Positions 26,124 to 34,366 are shown, numbered from the stretch's first letter. The stretch is DNA of 64,000 nucleotides from Flavobacterium sp. (GCF_017744675.1 NZ_JAGIAV010000002.1:248001-312000); one strand, 5' to 3'. The notes: generated by a model from the letters alone, not told the origin. A program made the numbers and translations.

Positions 26124-27443
26124 ATGAAAAAAATCTCAAAATACATATTACTTTTTACTGCAGCAATTGCAGTAACTAGCTGCGATGATTATCTGGATAT
26201 AACACCAGTTGGGCGTGTCATACCAGAAACACAAGAACAATTTCGCGCGGTATTAACAACTGGATATTCAAAATATCCGGAACACAAAACATTGACAACA
26301 CTTCGTACAGATGAATTGACAATGAATGATTTTAGTGAAGATCTTAATATTTACAAAGACATTTTTATTTGGAAAGATGGCAACCCAGACCGTATTACAA
26401 GAGATTTCCAATATCAGGATTTATATAATGTAATTTTCTATACAAATGTAGTAATCAATGAAGCATCAAAAAAAGTAGCTCCTTCTGAAGAAAGAAATCA
26501 GTTAATTGGAGAAGCTTATGCTTTGAGAGCAATGGCTTATTTTGATTTGGTTAATCTTTTCGGAAAACCTTACAACACTGCAACCGCTTCTTCAGACAAG
26601 GGAGTTCCATTGGCTTTAGAAATTGACTTAGAGCAGGTTTTCGTTCCTCAAAGTGTCGAAGTAATTTATAACCAAATTATTACTGACACTCAAGAAGCAG
26701 AAAAATTAATTAATTTAAGTTCACAGACAAAAGGTTTAAATTATCGTTTTTCAAAAGTTGCTTTGTACAGTTTAGAAAGCCGTGTTTACTTACACCAGAA
26801 GCAATGGCAGAAATCTTTAGATGCTGCTAATAAAGCATTAGCAATTAAGAACGATCTAGTTGATTTAAAAGCTACTTCTGTTTTTGCAACAAAATACGAT
26901 TCAAAAGAATCTATTCTAGCTTTAGAAGATGGATACATTAACAGATTAAAAGGAGCTTCATTCGCTTCGTCTGAATTAGTTGCTGCTTACAATAAAACAA
27001 CAGATTTACGTTTTCCTCTTTACTTTTTAGCAAGCGGAAGCCGTTTTAGAATTCAAAAAGGTGGTAACGATGATCAAAAATGTACACTAAGAACTTCTGA
27101 ATTATATTTGACAAAAGCAGAAACACAAGTTCAGTTAAACAATATCGCTGATGCTAAAGCTACTGTTTTATCTTTCATTAAAAACAGATATACTCCAGCA
27201 GGATATATAGATCTTGAAATCGAAATTAATGCTATGAACGCAACAGATTTAACAAACTTCATTTTAGAAGAAAGACACCGTGAGTTTGCTGTTGAAGGAC
27301 ACCGTTGGTTCGATTTAAGAAGAACTACTCAAAAGCAAATCGTACATACTATTAATGGCACCGATTATACTTTGATACAAAATGATCCGCGTTATACCAT
27401 TATTTACCCTGCAAACGCGAGATTGAACAATCCCAATCTATAA
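26124..27443 (+). CDS. RagB/SusD family nutrient-uptake lipoprotein
   Basis: The 439-residue protein has a lipobox (AVTSC, Cys20) followed by DDYLDITPVGRVIP, the usual SusD opening. It has TPR-like helices including GEAYALRAMAYFDLVNLFGKPYN, KVALYSLESRVYLHQKQW and the C-terminal EERHREFAVEGHRWFDLRRT signature. It is a surface lipoprotein that binds ligand and closes the SusC barrel. It is shorter than many SusD proteins (about 500-550), which fits a small ligand. A terminator follows at 27469, so the operon ends here and the LytTR regulator has its own promoter. Confidence 0.95.
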   Translation: MKKISKYILLFTAAIAVTSCDDYLDITPVGRVIPETQEQFRAVLTTGYSKYPEHKTLTTLRTDELTMNDFSEDLNIYKDIFIWKDGNPDRITRDFQYQDLYNVIFYTNVVINEASKKVAPSEERNQLIGEAYALRAMAYFDLVNLFGKPYNTATASSDKGVPLALEIDLEQVFVPQSVEVIYNQIITDTQEAEKLINLSSQTKGLNYRFSKVALYSLESRVYLHQKQWQKSLDAANKALAIKNDLVDLKATSVFATKYDSKESILALEDGYINRLKGASFASSELVAAYNKTTDLRFPLYFLASGSRFRIQKGGNDDQKCTLRTSELYLTKAETQVQLNNIADAKATVLSFIKNRYTPAGYIDLEIEINAMNATDLTNFILEERHREFAVEGHRWFDLRRTTQKQIVHTINGTDYTLIQNDPRYTIIYPANARLNNPNL

Positions 27444-27468
27444 TTTTACCTAAATTGTTTTTTTTAAG

Positions 27469-27500
27469 AGGTCTAGTTTTTACAGCTAGGCCTTTTTTTT
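27469..27500 (+). terminator. Rho-independent terminator after the susCD-type operon
   Basis: Stem AGGTCTAG (27469-27476) with CTAGGCCT (27486-27493), one G-T pair, then eight T. Confidence 0.75.
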
Positions 27501-27531
27501 ATAAAATCGCTACAACAAAATGCACTCTTTT

Positions 27532-27562
27532 TTGCGAATAAGAATTTCTGAATTTATCTTTG
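27532..27562 (+). promoter_or_regulatory. Probable promoter of the LytTR regulator gene
   Basis: TTG at 27532-27534 and TATCTTTG at 27555-27562, separated by 20 bases, fit the Bacteroidota -33 TTG / -7 TAnnTTTG promoter in sequence and spacing. The start codon is 32 bases downstream. Confidence 0.6.
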
Positions 27563-27593
27563 CGTTATAACTAGGTTACAAATTTCCTTTAAA

Positions 27594-28358
27594 ATGAAAA
27601 TTGCCATTGTCGAAGACGAACACCTTGCCTCTAGCTATCTAAAATCGATTTTAGAGCAGCAGAACGTTTTATCGATTTCGGAAATCAGCATTTTAAAATC
27701 TGTAAAAGAAGCGGTTGTTTTTTTTAGCGAGAACAAGGTTGATCTTGCTTTTATGGACATTCATTTAGGCGACGGAAAAAGTCTCGAAATCTTCGAAAAA
27801 ACCATTATCGCCTGCCCTGTCATTTTTATTACCGCTTACGATTCTTATGCCATTTCGGTTTTCAAACACTTTACAATCGATTATCTTTTAAAACCTTTTG
27901 AAGAGGATGAATTGCTTGAAGCACTTCATAAATTCAAAAAAATAAAAGATAGCTTCAATAGTGATTCTACGCTTCAATCTTTGGTAGCAATAGAGAATCC
28001 TGAAAACAGTAAAATACAGCGCCATTTCTTGGTAAATCATGGCTATAAAATGATTTCTATTAACGAAAGTGAAATCACTTATTTTGCCGCAACAGGGAAG
28101 CATCTTTTTATTCATGTAAAATCAGGAAACAGCTATTTGTACAATAATACTTTGACCGATATCATAAACAGTCTCGATCCTTTCAATTTCTTTAAAATAA
28201 ACCGAAAATATATTGTGACTCGAAACAGCATTAAAGAAGTTCTAAAACACTCCAACCAAAAAGTCGAATTGATTCTGAATGTTCCTCCAGCCGAATCTGA
28301 TGCAATTTTCATCAGTAAAAAGGAAATTAATAATTTCAAAAACTGGCTAGATCAATAA
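27594..28358 (+). CDS. LytTR family response regulator
   Basis: The 254-residue protein has a receiver domain (about 1-120) with acidic residues in IVEDEHLA, phosphoacceptor Asp55 in LAFMDIHLGDG, and TAYDSYAISVFKHFTIDYLLKPF, typical of LytR/AlgR. The LytTR DNA-binding domain spans about 150-250 (ESEITYFAATGKHLFIHVKSG, FFKINRKYIVTRNSIKEV). It is the natural partner of the LytS-type kinase at 18503, although the protease-SusCD operon separates them. A candidate 21-bp-spaced site for it lies upstream of that operon. It has its own promoter just after the susD terminator. Confidence 0.93.
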   Translation: MKIAIVEDEHLASSYLKSILEQQNVLSISEISILKSVKEAVVFFSENKVDLAFMDIHLGDGKSLEIFEKTIIACPVIFITAYDSYAISVFKHFTIDYLLKPFEEDELLEALHKFKKIKDSFNSDSTLQSLVAIENPENSKIQRHFLVNHGYKMISINESEITYFAATGKHLFIHVKSGNSYLYNNTLTDIINSLDPFNFFKINRKYIVTRNSIKEVLKHSNQKVELILNVPPAESDAIFISKKEINNFKNWLDQ

Positions 28359-28547
28359 TTTAATAATTATTTAGCTATAAATTGATGTTGGTTTCCTAAA
28401 TTAAAAAACTGCAGTATTCTTAAATTGTGAATTAAAATCCGACTAAAAACTGTCAAAAACGCTTTAAAACGTTAAATTAGCGTTATAGAAATCATAAAAT
28501 TGACCCTTCGCAATCAATGAGATAGCTGAAATTTTTGGTTTATTCTT

Positions 28548-28555
28548 TATCTTTG
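28548..28555 (+). promoter_or_regulatory. Candidate -7 element of the NUMOD4/HNH-like gene
   Basis: TATCTTTG is a perfect TAnnTTTG match 28 bases before the start codon. The nearest TTG (28535) is too close for a -33 box. Confidence 0.35.
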
Positions 28556-28583
28556 AGAATATAGAAATCAAATGTAAAAGACA

Positions 28584-29168
28584 ATGCCACAAAATAGATT
28601 TTATCCTGATGAAAAATTCAAAGAAATAGAAATAAATGCCTCATTACAATTAAGATACGCCATTTCAAACAGAGGTAGACTTATAAGTTTTACCGATGAA
28701 ATTGAAAACGGACGCATCCTAAAAGGAGGTTTAAGCGACGGATATCCTACTTTCCGTTTTAAGGTTAAAAAAGACGATAAAATCGTAAACAAATATCTCT
28801 TCTTATACAAATTAGTTGCCCAATATTTTATTCCAAAAGATTCTGAAGATCAAACATACGTGTTGCACTTAGATTACAACAGAGCAAACGATGATGTAAG
28901 AAATCTGCGCTGGGCTACCAAACAAGAGATGATGGCGCACAGCCGTAAAAGTCCGCGTGTGATTCAGGCAAAAAAGAACTTAATCGAGCACAATCTAAAA
29001 GCCGATGGAAGAAAATTAACCACTACAAAAGTGATGTTAATTAAAAAAATCCTTGCAAGACCAGAGCAAAAAACACGTCTTAAAATGATTGCCAAACAGT
29101 TTGGCGTAAGCGAAATGCAAATTAGAAGAATTGCCAGCGGAGAAAACTGGGGACACGTGAAGATTTAA
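28584..29168 (+). CDS. NUMOD4/HNH-like protein with C-terminal HTH
   Basis: The 194-residue protein resembles the NUMOD4 plus HNH arrangement of homing endonucleases. An N-terminal beta-rich part (YAISNRGRLISF) is followed by GYPTFRFKVKKDDK, KLVAQYFIPK, and the HNH-like block VLHLDYNRANDDVRNLRWAT...AHS, with His, Asn and His in roughly the expected places. The C-terminal 50 residues look like a helix-turn-helix (RLKMIAKQFGVSEMQIRRIASGENWGHV). It is stand-alone and in no intron, so a domesticated regulator or nuclease is more likely than an active homing element. The activity is not established. Confidence 0.7.
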   Translation: MPQNRFYPDEKFKEIEINASLQLRYAISNRGRLISFTDEIENGRILKGGLSDGYPTFRFKVKKDDKIVNKYLFLYKLVAQYFIPKDSEDQTYVLHLDYNRANDDVRNLRWATKQEMMAHSRKSPRVIQAKKNLIEHNLKADGRKLTTTKVMLIKKILARPEQKTRLKMIAKQFGVSEMQIRRIASGENWGHVKI

Positions 29169-29594
29169 TTGTTAATGGTTAGTTGTTGATGGTTAATTGT
29201 TAATTGTTCACTCATAACTCAAAATTAAAAGCCACAGATTATACAGATTAACACTGATCCAAAAAATCATTTTAATCCTAATAATCTGTGGTTTATTTTT
29301 TATTCGCAAAAATATTTTACATTTTACATTTTACAATTCACGATTCACAACTAACAATTACTAATCACTTTTCACTAAATCACAAAAATCACTTCATAAT
29401 TCACAATTTACAATTCACAATAACTTCAGTTTCTGTGAAAAGACCAATATGGCTGACTTTAAAAACAAAATTTAAAGTGTTCATATAAAATAAATCCTTA
29501 AATTCGCAAACACAAATAACAAAAGAAGAAATCGAAAGATGAGTTTCGGAAATACAAACTTCATTTTCGATAGTTAATACTAAAAGCAAAAAAA
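29169..29594. other. 426-base repeat-rich gap upstream of lpdA
   Basis: No credible gene. It has quasi-tandem GTTAATTGTTAATGGTTAG-type units (29169-29215), a hairpin with arms CCACAGATTA/TAATCTGTGG (29232-29241, 29282-29291), then TTTTACATTTTACA and CAATTCACGATTCACAA iterations (about 29317-29420). The last 150 bases hold the lpdA upstream region; no promoter box is clear. Confidence 0.6.
29232..29291. repeat. Hairpin-forming intergenic repeat
   Basis: Ten-bp perfect arms 40 bases apart. The motif (CCACAGATTATACAGATTAA) looks like one of the dispersed repeats of Flavobacterium, but only one copy is in this window. Confidence 0.55.
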
Positions 29595-30983
29595 ATGAAA
29601 TACGACGTTATTGTTTTAGGAAGTGGTCCTGGAGGATATGTAACAGCGATTAGAGCTTCTCAATTAGGCTTTAAAGTAGCTGTAGTAGAAAAAGAAAATC
29701 TTGGTGGAGTTTGTCTTAACTGGGGGTGTATCCCAACAAAAGCGCTTTTAAAATCTGCTCAAGTTTTCGATTACCTTAAACACGCTTCTGACTACGGATT
29801 GAAAGTTTCTGAATTTGATAAAGATTTCCCAGCAGTTATTCAACGTAGCCGTGGTGTTGCGGAAGGAATGAGCAAAGGAGTTCAGTTCTTAATGAAAAAA
29901 AACAAAATTGACGTTATTGAAGGTTTTGGAAAACTAAAACCAGGAAAAAAACTTGACGTTACTGATAAAGACAATAAAGTTACAGAATACAGCGCTGATC
30001 ACATTATCATCGCAACTGGTGCTCGTTCTCGCGAGTTGGCAAACTTACCTCAAGATGGTGTAAAAGTAATTGGATACCGTCAGGCAATGACATTGCCAAC
30101 TCAGCCAAAATCTATGATTATTGTAGGTTCTGGAGCAATTGGAGTTGAGTTTGCTCACTTCTACAACTCAATGGGAACAGATGTTACTATTGTAGAATTT
30201 ATGCCAAATGTAGTTCCTGTAGAAGACGAAGATATCTCAAAACAATTTGAGCGTTCTTTGAAAAAATCAGGAATAAAAGTGATGACCAACTCATCTGTTG
30301 AGCGTATTGACACAACTGGTGCTGGAGTTAAAGCTTTCGTTAAAACTGCAAAAGGAGAAGAAGTTCTTGAAGCTGACATCGTACTTTCTGCAGTTGGAAT
30401 TAAAACAAACATCGAAAACATCGGATTAGAAGAAGTTGGTATTGCTGTTGACAGAGATAAAATCTTAGTAAACGCTTACAACGAAACTAATATTCCAGGA
30501 TACTACGCAATTGGAGACGTTACTCCAGGTCAAGCTTTGGCACACGTTGCTTCTGCTGAAGGTATTAACTGTGTAGAGAAAATTAAAGGTTTACACGTTG
30601 ACCCAATCGATTACGGAAACGTTCCTGGTTGTACGTATGCAACTCCAGAAATCGCTTCTGTTGGTTTAACAGAAAAACAAGCTAAAGAGAAAGGTTACGA
30701 ATTAAAAATTGGTAAATTTCCATTCTCAGCTTCTGGAAAAGCAAAAGCTGCTGGAAATGCTGACGGATTCGTAAAAGTAATCTTCGATGCTAAATACGGA
30801 GAATGGTTAGGATGCCACATGATTGGTGCTGGTGTTACAGATATGATTGCTGAAGCAGTTGTAGCTCGTAAACTAGAAACTACTGGTCACGAAATCTTAA
30901 AATCTATCCACCCTCACCCAACAATGAGCGAGGCTGTTATGGAAGCTGTTGCTGATGCTTACGGCGAAGTAATTCACTTGTAA
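29595..30983 (+). CDS. lpdA: Dihydrolipoyl dehydrogenase
   Basis: The 462-residue flavoprotein has the FAD-binding GSGPGGYVTAIRA motif (9-21), the redox disulfide GGVCLNWGCIPTK (Cys40, Cys45), a NAD-binding GSGAIGVEFA, YAIGDVTPGQALAHVASAEG, and the C-terminal HPHPTMSEAVMEA catalytic His-Glu pair. It reoxidises the lipoyl group of 2-oxoacid dehydrogenase complexes or the glycine cleavage system. No E1 or E2 genes are adjacent, so it is probably the shared E3. It ends at a good terminator. Confidence 0.97.
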   Translation: MKYDVIVLGSGPGGYVTAIRASQLGFKVAVVEKENLGGVCLNWGCIPTKALLKSAQVFDYLKHASDYGLKVSEFDKDFPAVIQRSRGVAEGMSKGVQFLMKKNKIDVIEGFGKLKPGKKLDVTDKDNKVTEYSADHIIIATGARSRELANLPQDGVKVIGYRQAMTLPTQPKSMIIVGSGAIGVEFAHFYNSMGTDVTIVEFMPNVVPVEDEDISKQFERSLKKSGIKVMTNSSVERIDTTGAGVKAFVKTAKGEEVLEADIVLSAVGIKTNIENIGLEEVGIAVDRDKILVNAYNETNIPGYYAIGDVTPGQALAHVASAEGINCVEKIKGLHVDPIDYGNVPGCTYATPEIASVGLTEKQAKEKGYELKIGKFPFSASGKAKAAGNADGFVKVIFDAKYGEWLGCHMIGAGVTDMIAEAVVARKLETTGHEILKSIHPHPTMSEAVMEAVADAYGEVIHL

Positions 30984-31045
30984 AAAATATACAATGTAGA
31001 GACTTAAATGTCTTTGCGGAGTTATATATAATTTTCAATTTATAA

Positions 31046-31080
31046 AATCCGATTTGTCGAAACAAATCGGATTTTTTTTC
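31046..31080 (+). terminator. Rho-independent terminator after lpdA
   Basis: Twelve-bp stem (31046-31057 with 31062-31073), 4-nt loop and T run. It is the first of three closely related hairpins built on AATCCGATTTGT (see 31636 and 32305). Confidence 0.85.
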
Positions 31081-31102
31081 ATTCAAAAATTAAATTACAA
31101 AA

Positions 31103-31135
31103 TTGTAGTAAAAATATTACTTTTTATTATTTTTG
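31103..31135 (+). promoter_or_regulatory. Probable promoter of the NlpE-like lipoprotein gene
   Basis: TTG at 31103-31105 and TATTTTTG at 31128-31135 with a 22-base spacer fit the Bacteroidota promoter. The start codon is at 31168. Confidence 0.5.
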
Positions 31136-31167
31136 CTGAACGTAATCAATAATTTAATTTCAAAAAA

Positions 31168-31632
31168 ATGAAAACAAAAATTTTAACGCTTGCACTTTTT
31201 AGTTTGGTCTTAACTGGATGTGAAAGTAAAAAAACACAAAATGAAGAAAAGAATACACAAGAGACTGAAGTAATGAGCGAAGATAATTCTAAGAACTCTC
31301 TAAACTGGTCAGGAGTGTATAAAGGAGTAATTCCGTGTGCTGACTGCGAAGGTATAGAAGAAGAAATTACCTTGACTGATGATGGAAATTTTACCAAAAA
31401 ATCGACTTACTTAGGTAAAGAGAAAGAAAATATTTTTACTGATACGGGAGTTTTCACTTGGGACAAAACCGGAAGTATCATTACCACAATTACAAAAGAC
31501 AAAAGCTCAACAATATCATACCAAGTTGGAGAAAACAAACTAATACAACTAGATAATGAGAATAAAGTAATAACAGGACCTCTTGCCGAAAAGTATATCC
31601 TAAACCAAATAGAAGTAAAACATGCACAATAA
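31168..31632 (+). CDS. NlpE-like copper-resistance family lipoprotein
   Basis: The 154-residue lipoprotein has lipobox VLTGC (Cys18). After a charged linker it carries the NlpE N-terminal signature WSGVYKGVIPCADCEGIEEEITLTDDGNF with a CxxC pair, then TYLGKEKENIFTDTGVFTWD and the KYILN ending. Bacteroidota NlpE-like proteins are single-domain and lack the C-terminal OB domain of E. coli NlpE. Roles proposed for the family are metal or envelope-stress sensing. It has its own promoter and terminator. Confidence 0.87.
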   Translation: MKTKILTLALFSLVLTGCESKKTQNEEKNTQETEVMSEDNSKNSLNWSGVYKGVIPCADCEGIEEEITLTDDGNFTKKSTYLGKEKENIFTDTGVFTWDKTGSIITTITKDKSSTISYQVGENKLIQLDNENKVITGPLAEKYILNQIEVKHAQ

Positions 31633-31635
31633 ATC

Positions 31636-31668
31636 AAAATCCGATTTGTGAAAACAGGTCGGATTTTA
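31636..31668 (+). terminator. Terminator after the NlpE-like gene
   Basis: AAAATCCGATTTGT stem with near-complement ACAGGTCGGATTTT (G-T pair). It is a near-copy of the hairpins at 31046 and 32305. Confidence 0.65.
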
Positions 31669-31756
31669 CTTTAATAAGCTGTTTCTCAAAATGAATATTT
31701 TTTCATTTCAAAACCAAAACTAATCTTTTTTCAGTGGTTTAAAATAAAGAATGTGC

Positions 31757-31764
31757 TACTTTTG
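31757..31764 (+). promoter_or_regulatory. Candidate -7 element of the TPM-domain gene
   Basis: TACTTTTG matches TAnnTTTG, 26 bases before the start codon. No -33 TTG is obvious. Confidence 0.35.
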
Positions 31765-31790
31765 CTGCACCAAATCTAATCCGCCACAGA

Positions 31791-32294
31791 ATGAAAAAAT
31801 TATTCTATACGCTCGTACTGTTGTTTTCAGTTCTTTTATCTGCCCAAACAAAAAAAGACATTGATTTTGCTTCTCAACTAAAAAGCTCTTTTTCAGAATC
31901 TACAAATTGCGTTAACGACTTCGAAAAGGTTTTAAAACCAGAAGAACTTCAATCTTTAAATACTACTCTCAACGCATTCGAAAAAAAATATCTCTATAAA
32001 ATTGTTATTATCACCACTCCTTCTTATGCCCCATTTCAGTCATTTGAAGAATTTGTATTAGATATTGACAAGTTTTTAGCAAAAGATCCTCGCTTAGATC
32101 CTACCCTATTAATCGTAGTCAGCAAATCATTGAGACAAATTCAGGTTATAAGCGTCAATTTTATAAAATACAAATTAACCGAAGAAGAAACTCAAAAAAT
32201 AATCAGCACTTATTCTATTCCAGAACTTAAAAAAGGAGACTATTACAAAGCTCTAGAGCTAGCTTCAAATGAGTTCATGAAAAAATTACAATAA
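31791..32294 (+). CDS. TPM domain-containing exported protein
   Basis: The 167-residue protein has a signal peptide (about 1-19, VLLSAQ) and a single TPM domain (about 35-160): VNDFEKVLKPEELQSLNTTL, YKIVIITTPSYAP and LLIVVSKSLRQIQVISV. TPM-domain proteins occur in the periplasm or thylakoid lumen, and some show acid phosphatase activity or help repair photosystem II. The usual C-terminal membrane anchor and Gly-rich tail are absent, so this is a short soluble form. Function in this organism is unknown. Confidence 0.8.
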   Translation: MKKLFYTLVLLFSVLLSAQTKKDIDFASQLKSSFSESTNCVNDFEKVLKPEELQSLNTTLNAFEKKYLYKIVIITTPSYAPFQSFEEFVLDIDKFLAKDPRLDPTLLIVVSKSLRQIQVISVNFIKYKLTEEETQKIISTYSIPELKKGDYYKALELASNEFMKKLQ

Positions 32295-32304
32295 TAAATA
32301 GATC

Positions 32305-32338
32305 AAAATCCGATTTGTGCCAACAAGTCGGATTTTTT
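32305..32338 (+). terminator. Terminator after the TPM-domain gene
   Basis: AAAATCCGATTTGT stem with ACAAGTCGGATTTT (one G-T pair) and a T run. It is the third copy of the hairpin family at 31046 and 31636. Confidence 0.75.
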
Positions 32339-32403
32339 ATTTGAATCTAATTATATAAAAACAACCTTTTTATTTTCATAACTTTACAATTATTCGTCCT
32401 GTT

Positions 32404-33312
32404 ATGAAAGAAATATACATTGTTGAATTTCCATCAAATTTAGGTTTAAAAGAACCTCAGCCTGGAAAAGAACCCGGTGCAAAAAAACTGCCTGATTGGC
32501 TTCGGAAACATAATTTGCATAAAATCATCAATCCAAAAGAAATAATTAGAGTTGATGCTCCAAAATACAAAAGCGACCGCGATTCCGAAACTCAAATTCT
32601 AAATACAAACGCTTTGATTGATTATGCCAGAGAAGAGGCTTTTTTGATTAATAACTTACTTTCTCAAAATAAATTCCCTTTTATACTAGGCGGTGATTGC
32701 AGCATTCTTTTAGGATCGGCCATAGCTTTAAAACAAAAAGGCAATTACGGTTTGTTTTATCTTGATGGTCATACCGATTTTATGGATGTTTCGTTATCTG
32801 AAACCGGCGGCTTAGGCGGAATGGCAGCTTCTATAGTAACTGGAAACGGACATGATAAGTTAACAAACATGCTTAATTTATCGCCTTACATAAAAGAAGA
32901 AAATCTTTGGTGCGTCGGCAATCGGGAATACGATGAGGAATACGAAAACGAAATCATAAAATCTTCTGCAACGTACATCAATCTTGATTCTTTACGAAAA
33001 CAAGGAATCAAAAATACCGTTCAATCATTTCTATCAGAAATAGAAAATAAAAATCTTGACGGATTCTGGCTTCATATTGATGTTGATGTTTTAAACGATT
33101 CAATAATGCCTTGCGTAGACAGCAGAACTCCAGACGGACTTACCTACAACGAATTTAATGAGCTTACCTCCTATTTGTTTCAAAGTAAAAAATTAAGCGG
33201 GCTAGAAATCACTATTCTAGATCCCGACTTAGATCCAACTGGCAAATACACAAACGATTTTGTAGCACAATTTACTCACACTTTCAACGCCTTTAAAAAC
33301 GAGCTTTCATAA
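32404..33312 (+). CDS. Arginase/agmatinase superfamily protein
   Basis: A 302-residue ureohydrolase-fold protein. The manganese-site motifs are present as GGDCS (96-100), LDGHTDFMD (Asp121, His123, Asp125) and HIDVDVLND (Asp226, Asp228). The first motif is GGDH in classical arginases; here the His ligand is Cys99, as in some less-studied subfamilies. Hydrolysis of a guanidino or formimino compound is plausible, but the substrate cannot be called from sequence. The GNAT gene begins six bases after the stop. It is far from rocD, so no arginase-RocD operon exists here. Confidence 0.82.
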   Translation: MKEIYIVEFPSNLGLKEPQPGKEPGAKKLPDWLRKHNLHKIINPKEIIRVDAPKYKSDRDSETQILNTNALIDYAREEAFLINNLLSQNKFPFILGGDCSILLGSAIALKQKGNYGLFYLDGHTDFMDVSLSETGGLGGMAASIVTGNGHDKLTNMLNLSPYIKEENLWCVGNREYDEEYENEIIKSSATYINLDSLRKQGIKNTVQSFLSEIENKNLDGFWLHIDVDVLNDSIMPCVDSRTPDGLTYNEFNELTSYLFQSKKLSGLEITILDPDLDPTGKYTNDFVAQFTHTFNAFKNELS

Positions 33313-33318
33313 TATAAA

Positions 33319-33753
33319 ATGGCACTCATAACAGAATTCAGAAATATCGACTTGCAGGCTTTAAGAAAACTTTTCTTAACCGAAAGGCAACGCACCTTTA
33401 CAGATCAAGATACATCAGAATTCAAACTAGAAGATTTCGACAAACAAACGCAGGGAGAGTATATTTTAACGGCTCTTATAGACGATATTCCTGTCGGATT
33501 TATTTCGATTTGGATGTCCAACAATTTCATTCATCATCTTTATGTTGCTTCTCCTTATCAAGGAAAAAATATTGGCACCGAATTACTAAAAGCTGCAATA
33601 CAGAAAACTACATTTCCAATTACCCTAAAATGCCTTGTAAGCAATACCAAAGCAATTGCATTTTATATAAAAAAAGGATTTGTCGAAAAATCGAGAGGTC
33701 ATTCTGGAAACGGAACTTATATTTTATTTGAACTAACACAAAACATAGAATAA
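33319..33753 (+). CDS. GNAT family N-acetyltransferase
   Basis: The 144-residue single-domain acetyltransferase contains HHLYVASPYQGKNIGTELL, where QGKNIG is the acetyl-CoA-binding Q/R-x-x-G-x-G/A-like loop, followed by NTKAIAFYIKKGF, the usual beta6-alpha4 end. The acceptor is unknown. It is six bases behind the arginase-superfamily gene and probably co-transcribed, so a small amine or amino-acid derivative could be handled by both. Confidence 0.82.
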   Translation: MALITEFRNIDLQALRKLFLTERQRTFTDQDTSEFKLEDFDKQTQGEYILTALIDDIPVGFISIWMSNNFIHHLYVASPYQGKNIGTELLKAAIQKTTFPITLKCLVSNTKAIAFYIKKGFVEKSRGHSGNGTYILFELTQNIE

Positions 33754-33852
33754 CAGCATAACCAATTAATTTTCAGAATTTTATTTTTAATTTTATTACT
33801 GACATACTGTTGTCACAAAGGCATTTTATCTTTATCGAATAAAACTAAAAAG

Positions 33853-34236
33853 ATGGAAACTAAAGACGGAAAATTAGCAGTTTATGCTCCAACTAGACAA
33901 GATTGGCGCAATTGGCTCGAGACCAACAGCCAGACAGAAAAATCGGTTTGGTTAATCTTATATCACAAAAAAAGCAAAACCGAAAGCGTTAATTTGGTAG
34001 AAGCTACAGAAGAAGCGCTTTGTTTTGGATGGATTGACAGCCTCTGCAAAAAACGCGACGCCGAAAGCTATTACCTCACTTTTTCGCATCGAAACCCTAA
34101 AACCAGCAAATGGAGCAAACCCAATATTGAAAGAGCCGAACGTATGATTCAGCAAAATTTAATGACCGAATACGGCCAGAAATTAATTGATATTGCCAAA
34201 GAAAAAGGAAAATGGATTATTGATAGTCCAGAATAA
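33853..34236 (+). pseudogene. YdeI/OmpD-associated family protein, C-terminally truncated
   Basis: The 127-residue product matches the first two-thirds of the YdeI family (RQDWRNWLETNSQTEKSVWLIL, EALCFGWIDSLCKKRDAESYYLTFSHRNPKTSKWSKPN, then IDIAKEKGKW). Family members are normally about 190 residues, with a conserved C-terminal region after the GxW motif. Here the frame ends eight residues later (IIDSPE). A GC-rich dispersed repeat begins 19 bases past the stop, and I find no trace of the missing part behind it. The simplest reading is loss of the 3' end by repeat-associated rearrangement. It may still make a stable short protein. Confidence 0.65.
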
Positions 34237-34254
34237 TACGTTTCAGTTTTATTA

Positions 34255-34366
34255 AGGCGTGCCCTTTCGGGTCAGGCTTTCCGCTATATTCCCGATTAAC
34301 AAAAACTACGGGCTAAAATCCTTGTTTTTCTAAATCGGGAGATGCCGCTCCCATCCTTCACGCATC
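34255..34366. repeat. GC-rich REP-like dispersed element
   Basis: A 112-base element runs from AGGCGTGCCCTTTCGGGTCAG to CCCATCCTTCACGCATC. It contains imperfect inverted arms TCCCGATTAACAAAAAC/GTTTTTCTAAATCGGGA. The ends (AGGCGTGCCC, and GCGTGAAGGATGGGAGCGGC on the other strand) match, from memory, a REP-like sequence found many times in Flavobacterium genomes. It stands out in base composition from its neighbours and lies behind the truncated YdeI gene. Confidence 0.7.

Noticed and set aside
29169..29420. Possible small RNA or CRISPR-like array in the repeat-rich gap
   Set aside because: Units are 6-10 bases with variable length and no constant repeat-spacer period; no promoter and terminator pair frames an RNA.
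33853..34236. Bacteriocin-protection function for the YdeI-family gene
   Set aside because: The database name for the family is weakly founded and the protein here is truncated; no bacteriocin gene is nearby.
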